A stretch of DNA of 5,249 nucleotides, taken from assembly GCA_021814085.1 (NCBI GenBank), contig JAKAJA010000149.1:1-5249 (forward strand), given 5' to 3'. The notes beneath the pieces were generated by a model. It did no database searches. It worked only from the letters and a program-made list of their open reading frames with translations, and had not been told where the DNA came from. Positions 1 to 5,249 of this stretch are shown in pieces; position 1 is the stretch's first letter; every line of letters starts with the position of its first letter. This stretch comes from Acidobacteriota bacterium (GTDB lineage: Bacteria > Acidobacteriota > UBA4820 > DSQY01). The translations under genes were made by a program, and so were the position numbers.

Positions 1-507
1 CGATCTGCCCCTCGCTCCCACGCCATGGAAAACCAGATAAATGGCCTGCCCACCGGAGGCAACGTGGGCCTGGGCCTCCCCTCCATCCTGGCCGTCATCG
101 ACTCCCGCCAGGAGTTCTCCAACTTCCGCCGGGCCGTCGAGGCGGCCGGGCTAACACCCACCCTCAATTCGAAGGGTCCCTTCACGGTCTTCGTCCCCAC
201 TGACGAGGCCTTCAATCGCCTCCCCTCGGCCACGGAAGAGGAGATCCTGAAGGACCCCCAGGCCTCCAAGGCGGTGGTCATGAACCAGATGACCGACGGC
301 TACCTCATGTACGGCACCCCCGGTTCCGAGGATCTGGCCCGGGTCGGGTTCATTCTCACCAACGACGGCAACCGTATTCCCATCATCGTCACCCGCAACG
401 AAGTCAAGGTGGGGCAAGCGCGCCTCGTGAAGGCCAACATCAGGGCCTCCAATGGGATCATTCACGTGGTGGACGAGGTGATCCTCCCGCCATCCAGAAG
501 CAATTGA
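1..507 (+). CDS. Fasciclin (FAS1) domain protein, probably 5'-partial
   Basis: A single FAS1 domain, a fold of secreted or surface-anchored proteins used in adhesion and matrix contact; bacterial members rarely have a known ligand. Numbering from the ATG at 25 (160 residues), the H1 box is GPFTVFVPTDEAF at 51-63 and the H2 box is ASNGIIHVVDEVILP at 141-155. These are the two most conserved FAS1 segments, at normal spacing, and the domain fills about residues 18-157. The Tyr-His motif usual between H1 and H2 is not seen; the corresponding stretch reads NQMTDGYLMYG. The frame is open from base 1 to the ATG, the upstream bases are pyrimidine-rich with no Shine-Dalgarno site, and no signal peptide follows the ATG. 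The true start, with an export signal, therefore probably lies outside the window. The gene ends in TGA, and a terminator follows about 60 nt later, so it is not in the downstream operon. Family is confident; role is unknown. Confidence 0.85.
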   Translation, partial: RSAPRSHAMENQINGLPTGGNVGLGLPSILAVIDSRQEFSNFRRAVEAAGLTPTLNSKGPFTVFVPTDEAFNRLPSATEEEILKDPQASKAVVMNQMTDGYLMYGTPGSEDLARVGFILTNDGNRIPIIVTRNEVKVGQARLVKANIRASNGIIHVVDEVILPPSRSN

Positions 508-567
508 GACGTGTTTTCATGTGGTCGCCCGAGGCCCTAACCCCGGCGATCGGTGCGTTGCCAGTGG

Positions 568-599
568 GCCCGGAAGGAAACCGCCCTTCCGGGCTTTTT
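568..599 (+). terminator. Rho-independent terminator after the FAS1 gene
   Basis: The arms GCCCGGAAGG (568-577) and CCTTCCGGGC (585-594) pair perfectly over 10 bp around a 7-nt loop and are followed directly by TTTTT (595-599). This is a classical intrinsic terminator on the + strand, 60 nt after the FAS1 stop codon. It implies that transcription of the next gene starts from its own promoter between about 600 and 730. It also argues against translation of the open frame running from 521 to 739. Confidence 0.85.
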
Positions 600-729
600 C
601 CTGCCTCGGCGAGGCGATCCCGCGCCTGATCCGTCGCCACGGGAAAAACAGCGAGCGCTGGAATGGACCCACCATCCGTGCTATTTTCGGGCGGGAGTCT
701 CCTCTCCTCCAACCCGCTCGACAGCGAAG

Positions 730-734
730 GGAGG
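730..734 (+). promoter_or_regulatory. Shine-Dalgarno site that sets the GTG start at 740
   Basis: GGAGG lies within the purine run AAGGGAGGG (727-735), 5 nt before the GTG at 740-742. The reading frame stays open upstream to an ATG at 521, but that extension crosses the terminator, is rich in Arg/Pro/Gly and looks non-coding. The GTG is the better start. Confidence 0.75.
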
Positions 735-739
735 GCTCG

Positions 740-1378
740 GTGAACCAAGTTCCGATCAATCTCAGCCCAGAGCCCATCCGGCTGTTCAAGTCCGACTTTC
801 TGGAGTACTTCACCCACATCACTCCCGTGGTCATCACGGTCCTCTGGCTGCCCGTGGTGGGGGTTTTTCTCTGGAGGTCCTTCGCGGCTTGGGGGAACGC
901 GGTAAGCTTCGGAGGCATCACAGGCGGCGTGGTCCTCGGCCTGTTTCTCTGGACACTCATCGAATACACCATGCACCGGTTCGTCTTCCACTTCGTGCCC
1001 AAGGGCCCCCGGATGGAGCGCCTTTTCTTCCTGTTCCACGGCGTGCACCATGCCCAGCCACAGTGCAAGACGCGCCTGGTCATGCCGCCCACCGTCAGCC
1101 TTCCCCTGGCGCTGGCCATTTACGGCATGGTCTACGCCGCGTTCGCTCTCGGGTTGGGCCTCCCTCACTGGGTCGATCCCGTCATGGCGGGAATCCTCTC
1201 CGGGTACTTGGTGTACGACCTGACTCACTACTCCATCCACCACCTGGGCATGCGGCACGGCATCTTCCGGTACCTCAAGCGATACCACCTGATGCACCAC
1301 TACACCACCCCCGAGCAGCGCTATGGCGTCAGCTCGCCGCTGTGGGATATGGTCTTCCGCACCTACCCTAAGGAGTAA
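740..1378 (+). CDS. Fatty acid hydroxylase / sterol desaturase superfamily membrane protein
   Basis: A 212-residue integral membrane protein of the histidine-rich diiron superfamily that includes Scs7/FA2H fatty acid 2-hydroxylases, sterol desaturases and carotenoid hydroxylases. These enzymes use O2 and reducing equivalents to hydroxylate lipids. The His boxes are HRFVFH (H79, H84), HGVHH (H100, H103, H104), HYSIHH (H163, H167, H168), H173 and HLMHH (H183, H186, H187), ending in YGVSSPLWDMVFRT. Order and spacing resemble the Scs7/FA2H catalytic domain. About four hydrophobic segments are visible, near 26-46, 57-77, 117-142 and 145-162. The N-terminal cytochrome b5 domain of eukaryotic FA2H is absent, so electrons must come from another protein. 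The stop overlaps an AAGGAG motif and the activase gene begins 17 nt later, suggesting co-transcription. The acyl or sterol-like substrate cannot be read from the sequence. Confidence 0.88.
   Translation: MNQVPINLSPEPIRLFKSDFLEYFTHITPVVITVLWLPVVGVFLWRSFAAWGNAVSFGGITGGVVLGLFLWTLIEYTMHRFVFHFVPKGPRMERLFFLFHGVHHAQPQCKTRLVMPPTVSLPLALAIYGMVYAAFALGLGLPHWVDPVMAGILSGYLVYDLTHYSIHHLGMRHGIFRYLKRYHLMHHYTTPEQRYGVSSPLWDMVFRTYPKE
1370..1375 (+). promoter_or_regulatory. AAGGAG motif with unusually long spacing to the activase start
   Basis: A strong Shine-Dalgarno-like AAGGAG sits at the end of the hydroxylase gene, abutting its TAA stop, but 20 nt before the activase ATG at 1396. Normal spacing is about 5-10 nt. 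An in-frame TAA at 1369-1371 and the lack of any ATG, GTG or TTG between it and 1396 rule out an upstream start. Either translation is coupled to termination of the hydroxylase, or initiation at 1396 is weak. Its function is inferred. Confidence 0.35.
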
Positions 1379-1395
1379 ATCGTGGTGCTTCGGCC

Positions 1396-2283
1396 ATGAA
1401 TGCGCGCGGCCTCATCTTCGATGTCCAGCGGTTTTCCGTCCACGACGGTCCGGGCCTCCGCACCACGGTCTTCTTCAAGGGGTGCCCCCTCCGCTGCGCG
1501 TGGTGTCACAACCCCGAAAGCCAGGTGGCGACCCCGGAGGTGATGTGGTCCGAGGGCCGGTGCATCCGCTGCGGCGCCTGCCGTGAAGCATGTCCCACGG
1601 GCGCCATCGCAGGTGAGGGGATTCCCTGCGCCGCGTGCGGGAGCTGCGCCGAGGCGTGTCCCACGGGGGCGAGGGAGATGGTTGGCCGGGAGATGACCGT
1701 TGCGGAAGTCGTAGGTGAGGTTCAGCGGGACCGCGTCTTCTACGAGGAGTCCCGGGGGGGGGTGACCTTTTCCGGCGGCGAGCCCCTCGCCCAGCCCGAC
1801 TTCCTCCTCGCATGCCTCGATGCCTGCCGGAGGGAAGGCCTCCACACGGCCCTCGACACTTGTGGCTATGCGCCCGCAGAAGTGCTGCTCTCCGCGGCCC
1901 GCCTCTCGGACCTGATCCTCTTCGACGTGAAGGTCATGGACAGCGCCCTTCACGAACGGTTCACGGGCGGGCCCAACGAGATGATCATGGAGAACCTCCG
2001 GGCCCTCTCGGAGGTCCATCCCAACCTCTGGCTGCGCATCCCCGTGGTGGCTGGAGTGAACGACGACGTGGCGAACATGGCCGCCGTGGCGGCCCTCGCC
2101 GCGGCCCTCCCCGCAGTGCGCCGCGTGAACCTCCTTCCCTACCACGACCTGGGTTCGGAAAAGGCCCTGCGCCTGGGCCGGCCGCGAAGCGCCTTTGCGC
2201 CGCATGCCCTTTCGGGAGACACGCTGGCCCGTCTCGCCGACCCTTTCGAGCGGGCGGGCCTCGCCGTCCAAATCGGAGGATGA
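1396..2283 (+). CDS. hypE: Glycyl radical enzyme activase (radical SAM), probable hydroxyproline dehydratase activase
   Basis: A 295-residue cytoplasmic radical-SAM enzyme of the pyruvate formate-lyase activase type. It would cleave SAM reductively and use the 5'-deoxyadenosyl radical to abstract a hydrogen from the partner's glycine. The N-terminus reads FDVQRFSVHDGPGLRTTVFF, typical of this family, followed by the cluster motif C30-x3-C34-x2-C37. An inserted domain carries two complete 4Fe-4S ferredoxin motifs, C56/C59/C62/C66 and C78/C81/C84/C88; this is usual for dehydratase and decarboxylase activases and absent from classical PflA. The SAM-contact motif GGEP is at 127-130, DVK at 177-179, and R214, P216, G220 and N222 form the later RxPxxxGxN motif. 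The gene ends 4 nt before the dehydratase start, so the two are surely co-transcribed and the specificity call rests on that partner. HypE here is the activase of hydroxyproline dehydratase, not the hydrogenase-maturation protein of the same name. A G9 run at 1754-1762 lies inside the gene. Confidence 0.93.
   Translation: MNARGLIFDVQRFSVHDGPGLRTTVFFKGCPLRCAWCHNPESQVATPEVMWSEGRCIRCGACREACPTGAIAGEGIPCAACGSCAEACPTGAREMVGREMTVAEVVGEVQRDRVFYEESRGGVTFSGGEPLAQPDFLLACLDACRREGLHTALDTCGYAPAEVLLSAARLSDLILFDVKVMDSALHERFTGGPNEMIMENLRALSEVHPNLWLRIPVVAGVNDDVANMAAVAALAAALPAVRRVNLLPYHDLGSEKALRLGRPRSAFAPHALSGDTLARLADPFERAGLAVQIGG
2275..2280 (+). promoter_or_regulatory. Shine-Dalgarno site that sets the GTG start at 2288
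   Basis: GGAGGA overlaps the last two glycine codons of the activase gene and lies 7 nt before the GTG at 2288-2290. The same frame stays open upstream to an ATG at 2195, but that start is inside the activase gene. Starting at the GTG gives MNERTARLRQESLDAQP, which matches the known N-terminus of hydroxyproline dehydratases in length and pattern. Confidence 0.8.
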
Positions 2284-2287
2284 CCTC

Positions 2288-4651
2288 GTGAACGAGCGCA
2301 CGGCACGCCTCCGCCAGGAGAGCCTGGACGCACAGCCCGCCCTATCTGAAGAAAGAGCCCTCCTCGTCACGAAGTTTTACAAGGCTCACGAGGGGAAACA
2401 CTCGGTGCCCGTCATGCGGGCCTCGTGCTTCAGGTACCTGTGCGAGCACAAGCCCATCTGGCTAGGCGAGGGAGAGCTCATCGTGGGGGAGCGCGGCCCG
2501 GCCCCCAAAAGGGTGCCCACCTACCCCGAGCTCACGTGTCACACCCTGGAGGACCTCCGCATCCTCAACTCCCGGGAGAAGACGCGCTACCTCGTGGACC
2601 CCGCCTGCATGGACGCCTACGAGAAGGTGGTCATCCCTTACTGGAAGGGGCGCTCCATGCGGGACCGCCTCTTCGCGGAGCTTCCCGGGGCGTGGCACGA
2701 GGCCTACGGGGCGGGCATCTTCACCGAGTTCATGGAACAGCGCGCGCCGGGGCACACGGTCCTGGACGGGAAGATTTACTCTCGGGGGCTCTTGGACTTC
2801 AAGGCGGACATCGCCGCCTCCTTAGCCGCCCTCGATTTCGTCCGCGACCCCGAGGCCTACGACAGGCGCGAGGAGCTCCGGGCCATGCACATCGCCTGCG
2901 ACGCGGTCATCCTCTTCGCCAAGCGCCACGCGGACCTGGCGGAATCCATGGCCGGACGCGAAGGCGTCGCGAAACGCCGAGGCGAACTGCTCAAGATCGC
3001 CGAGGTGTGCCGCCACGTCCCCGCCCATGCCCCGCGGGATTTCCACGAGGCCCTCCAGTCCTACTGGTTCTGCCACCTCGCGGTCATCACCGAGCTCAAC
3101 GGCTGGGACGCCTTCAGCCCGGGCCACCTCGACCACCACCTCCTCCCCTTCTACCGGCGCGGCCTGGAAGGGGGAAGCCTCACGGAGGAGGGTGCCCGGG
3201 AACTCCTCGAGGCCTTCTTCGTGAAGTTCAACAACCACACGGCCCCCCCCAAGGTGGGGGTGACGGCGGCCGAAAGCGGCACCTATACGGACTTCGCCAA
3301 CATCAACCTGGGTGGCCTCCTCCGCGACGGGTCCGACGGCTCCAACGAGGTCTCGCGCCTCCTGCTGGAGGTCGTGGACGAGATGCACCTCCTCCAGCCG
3401 AGCAGCAACGTCCAGATCTCCCGCAAGACCCCCGACGCCTTCCTCAAGCACGCCCTGCGGGTCGTCCGGAAGGGCTACGGGTTCCCTTCCATCTTCAACG
3501 CCGATGCCGTGGTGGAGGAACAGCTCCGCCAGGGCAAATCCATCGAGGACGCCCGGGAAGGCGGGTGCAGCGGGTGCGTGGAGGTGGGGGCCTTCGGCAA
3601 GGAGGCCTACATCCTCACGGGCTACTTCAACCTCCCCAAGATCCTGGAGCTGGCCCTCCACGACGGTGCGGATCCCCTCACGGGGCGCCAGCTGGGACCC
3701 CACACCGGAAAACCCGATGCCTTCGCTTCTTTCGAAGCCCTCTTCGCCGCCTTCTCCGCCCAGCTCGCCCACTTCGTCGAGATCAAGATCGCCGGGAACA
3801 TGCTCGTGGAACGAATGTATGCCGCCCTCATGCCCGCTCCGTTCCTCTCGGTCCTCACGGACGACTGCATCGGGAAAGGCCGGGACTACAACGTCGGGGG
3901 CGCGCGCTACAACAACACCTTCATCCAGTTCGTGGGCATCGGGACTATCACCGACTGCCTCTCGGCCCTGAAGCGATCCGTGTGGGAGGACGGCCTCCTG
4001 CCCCTCCCCGAGTTCGTGGCAGCCCTGGATGGGAACTTCGAGGGGAGCGAGCCCCTGCGCCAGCGCCTCGTGAACAAGACCCCCAAGTACGGCAACGACG
4101 ACGATTTTGCGGACGGCCTCATGGTGCGGGTGTTCGAGGAGATCTTTTCCCGCGTGGACGGGCGCCCCAACGGCAAGGGGGGTCACTTCCGGGTGGAGAT
4201 GCTTCCCACCACGTGCCACGTGTACTTCGGCTCCAAGACGGGCGCCACGCCGGACGGCCGGAGGGCCGGGTTGCCTCTCTCCGAGGGCATCTCCCCCGTG
4301 CAGGGGGCCGACCGGCGCGGGCCCACGGCGGTCCTCCGTTCGGCGGGGAAGATGGACCACGTGAAGACCGGGGGGACTCTCCTGAACATGAAGTTCACCC
4401 CCCAGGTCCTGGCCGGAGAGGAGGGCATCGAAGCCCTCTCCCGCCTCGTGAGGGGCTACTTCAAGATGGACGGGCACCACGTCCAGTTCAACGTCGTGAG
4501 CGCCGCGGCGCTCAGGGAAGCGCAGGCCCACCCCGAGCGGCACCGGGATCTCATCGTTCGTGTGGCGGGCTACAGCGACTACTTCTGCGACCTCTCGGCG
4601 GCCCTCCAGGAAGAGATCATCACCCGGACCGAGCAGGGGGCCCCAGGCTGA
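2288..4651 (+). CDS. hypD: Glycyl radical enzyme, probable trans-4-hydroxy-L-proline dehydratase
   Basis: A 787-residue cytoplasmic glycyl radical enzyme with a PFL-like barrel (about 10-640) and a C-terminal glycine radical domain (about 655-787). The thiyl-radical site is SGCVEVG, with C430 and general-base E432. The glycyl radical loop is RVAGYS, with G761. C. difficile HypD (789 residues, recalled from memory) places these at C434, E436 and G765, a constant offset of 4. The same offset puts the recalled pocket residues H160, F152, D278, S334, D339, F340, Y450 and T645 at H156, F148, D274, S330, D335, F336, Y446 and T641, all identical. Shared blocks include FTEFMEQRAPGHTV, TYTDFANIN, PSSNVQIS, NKTPKYGNDDD, MLPTTCH and KMDHVKTGGTLLN. 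The expected reaction is dehydration of hydroxyproline to pyrroline-5-carboxylate and water. The radical form is O2-sensitive. The activase lies 4 nt upstream; no P5C reductase is seen. Activity on a stereoisomer such as hydroxy-D-proline cannot be excluded. HypD here is not the hydrogenase-maturation protein. Confidence 0.92.
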   Translation: MNERTARLRQESLDAQPALSEERALLVTKFYKAHEGKHSVPVMRASCFRYLCEHKPIWLGEGELIVGERGPAPKRVPTYPELTCHTLEDLRILNSREKTRYLVDPACMDAYEKVVIPYWKGRSMRDRLFAELPGAWHEAYGAGIFTEFMEQRAPGHTVLDGKIYSRGLLDFKADIAASLAALDFVRDPEAYDRREELRAMHIACDAVILFAKRHADLAESMAGREGVAKRRGELLKIAEVCRHVPAHAPRDFHEALQSYWFCHLAVITELNGWDAFSPGHLDHHLLPFYRRGLEGGSLTEEGARELLEAFFVKFNNHTAPPKVGVTAAESGTYTDFANINLGGLLRDGSDGSNEVSRLLLEVVDEMHLLQPSSNVQISRKTPDAFLKHALRVVRKGYGFPSIFNADAVVEEQLRQGKSIEDAREGGCSGCVEVGAFGKEAYILTGYFNLPKILELALHDGADPLTGRQLGPHTGKPDAFASFEALFAAFSAQLAHFVEIKIAGNMLVERMYAALMPAPFLSVLTDDCIGKGRDYNVGGARYNNTFIQFVGIGTITDCLSALKRSVWEDGLLPLPEFVAALDGNFEGSEPLRQRLVNKTPKYGNDDDFADGLMVRVFEEIFSRVDGRPNGKGGHFRVEMLPTTCHVYFGSKTGATPDGRRAGLPLSEGISPVQGADRRGPTAVLRSAGKMDHVKTGGTLLNMKFTPQVLAGEEGIEALSRLVRGYFKMDGHHVQFNVVSAAALREAQAHPERHRDLIVRVAGYSDYFCDLSAALQEEIITRTEQGAPG

Positions 4652-4712
4652 ACAGGGTAATCGTTTCCTGAAATGCCATTGTGGCGATACAGGGGATTGA
4701 GGGAGGGACACC

Positions 4713-5249
4713 ATGAGGTTGGAAGAAGGCGGGCGGCACAGCTGGATCATACCCTTGGGGGCCCTGCTCGCGTCGGCCCTTCTCCTCCTGTCCGCCTCCG
4801 TACTGGCGGCAGGTGCCCCCCCCACGGAGTACGATGCCCTGAAATCACAGTACGAAAAGGCCGCCAAGGCGGGCGACTACGCCAGGGCCCTCGCCCTGGC
4901 GGAAAAGATGAACGAGCTCGCCGAGCCCCAGCACGTGGATGCCCTCTACGACGTCGCCCGGACCCACGCCCTCCTAGGGCACAAGGAACAGGTCTACGAG
5001 TGGTTCCAACGAGCCCTCGACGCGGGGTTCTGGGATCCGGACCAGGTGAAAGCGGACAAGGCCTTCGCCGCCCTCCGGCAGGAGGACCGGTTCAAATCCA
5101 TGATGAAGGGGGCCTGGACCAAGGGCTACATCGCCATGCTGGAGCGGCCCGAGCGCGAGTCCTTCCAGAAGCGGGACAAGGTCATGGACACCCTCGCCTT
5201 CCGCCCGGGAGAGCGAGTGGCCGACGTGGGGGCCGGCTCCGGGTACTTC
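4713..5249 (+). CDS. Exported TPR protein with class I SAM methyltransferase domain (3'-partial)
   Basis: The first 179 residues of a gene that runs off the window. The ATG at 4713 has GGAGG at 4702-4706, 6 nt upstream. Residues 1-35 look like a Sec signal peptide or N-terminal anchor: a short mixed-charge start, a hydrophobic stretch at about 11-33, and a plausible signal peptidase I site near VLA/AGA. Residues 40-105 form two TPR-like helical hairpins (KAGDYARALALAEKM and LYDVARTHALLGH), followed by a segment common after TPRs, with AFAALRQEDRF. From about 142 the sequence reads LERPERESFQKRDKVMDTL and then GERVADVGAGSGYF, the glycine-rich motif I that binds SAM in class I methyltransferases. 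The rest of the domain lies outside the window. It starts 61 nt after the dehydratase stop with no clear terminator between, so read-through is possible. The methyl acceptor is unknown. Confidence 0.8.
   Translation, partial: MRLEEGGRHSWIIPLGALLASALLLLSASVLAAGAPPTEYDALKSQYEKAAKAGDYARALALAEKMNELAEPQHVDALYDVARTHALLGHKEQVYEWFQRALDAGFWDPDQVKADKAFAALRQEDRFKSMMKGAWTKGYIAMLERPERESFQKRDKVMDTLAFRPGERVADVGAGSGYF

Noticed and set aside
659..687. Possible promoter for the hydroxylase: TGGAAT, 17 nt, TATTTT
   Set aside because: Only the -10-like hexamer resembles the consensus; the -35 matches 3 of 6. A promoter is expected between the terminator and 730, but I cannot place it with confidence.
521..739. 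Upstream extension of the hydroxylase to an ATG at 521
   Set aside because: It crosses a strong intrinsic terminator, is rich in Arg/Pro/Gly, has no match to the family N-terminus, and a GTG with an ideal Shine-Dalgarno site lies at 740.
458..1300. Minus-strand open frame of 280 codons over the hydroxylase
   Set aside because: The overlapping + frame carries complete histidine boxes; the minus translation has no recognisable domain and crosses the terminator hairpin.
2195..2287. Upstream extension of the dehydratase to an ATG at 2195
   Set aside because: It would overlap the activase C-terminus by about 90 bases. The GTG at 2288 has GGAGGA at 7 nt and gives the normal family N-terminus.
1..4651. 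Link between the FAS1 protein and hydroxyproline use, since plant FAS1 arabinogalactan proteins are hydroxyproline-rich
   Set aside because: The terminator separates the FAS1 gene from the dehydratase genes, and a bacterial FAS1 domain says nothing about hydroxyproline. The association is only suggestive.
2288..4651. Alternative identity as pyruvate formate-lyase, choline lyase or glycerol dehydratase
   Set aside because: PFL has two adjacent catalytic cysteines, which are absent here. The SGCVEVG loop, the pocket residues and the near end-to-end resemblance favour HypD over the other dehydratases and lyases.
4652..4712. Possible promoter or terminator between the dehydratase and the TPR gene
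   Set aside because: No hairpin with a T-run is present. The best promoter-like pair (TTTCCT and GATACA, 16 nt apart) matches only half of each consensus.
2822..4867. Long open frame of 681 codons on the minus strand
   Set aside because: It lies antisense to the dehydratase and the start of the TPR gene, has a low-complexity Gly/Glu/Val/His-rich translation with no family motif, and is the expected mirror of strongly GC-biased third positions. The + strand frame is unmistakably a glycyl radical enzyme.
1..5249. CRISPR arrays, tRNA or rRNA genes, insertion sequences, attachment sites
   Set aside because: No regularly spaced repeats, cloverleaf-like sequence, transposase motif or paired terminal inverted repeats were seen; nearly all of the window is coding.

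Overview
The window is GC-rich, densely coding DNA with every gene on the + strand. It contains four complete or near-complete genes and the start of a fifth. Strong C/G preference at third codon positions, GTG starts behind good Shine-Dalgarno sites, and a fasciclin protein, a membrane sterol-desaturase-type hydroxylase and an exported TPR/methyltransferase protein suggest a high-GC, probably Gram-negative bacterium with an anaerobic or facultative lifestyle. Acidobacteriota or a former deltaproteobacterial lineage would fit, but there is no rRNA or other marker here, so taxonomy is a weak inference.

Layout: (1) 1-507, a single fasciclin (FAS1) domain protein, probably 5'-truncated by the window edge. 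(2) 508-739, an intergenic stretch with a textbook intrinsic terminator (568-599) that separates the FAS1 gene from what follows. (3) 740-1378, a four-helix, histidine-rich membrane hydroxylase of the fatty acid hydroxylase/sterol desaturase superfamily, from a GTG start. (4) 1396-2283, a radical-SAM glycyl-radical-enzyme activase with two extra 4Fe-4S ferredoxin motifs. (5) 2288-4651, its partner glycyl radical enzyme, from a GTG start. (6) 4713 to the window end, the start of a secreted TPR protein that runs into a SAM-dependent methyltransferase domain.

The core of the window is the activase/glycyl-radical pair. The large enzyme aligns, from memory, almost end to end with trans-4-hydroxy-L-proline dehydratase (HypD) of Clostridioides difficile. 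The thiyl cysteine (C430), adjacent glutamate (E432), glycyl radical glycine (G761) and the substrate-pocket residues I recall all fall at a constant offset of -4. The activase would use SAM and a reduced 4Fe-4S cluster to make the glycyl radical. The dehydratase would then convert hydroxyproline to pyrroline-5-carboxylate, which a P5C reductase (not in this window) could reduce to proline.

The unexpected feature is the neighbourhood. An apparently O2-dependent diiron hydroxylase lies 17 nt upstream of, and probably co-transcribed with, an O2-sensitive radical enzyme pair. The usual proline-metabolism partner is not seen. I found no CRISPR array, tRNA, rRNA, insertion sequence or phage gene, and no clear sign of a wholly new system.
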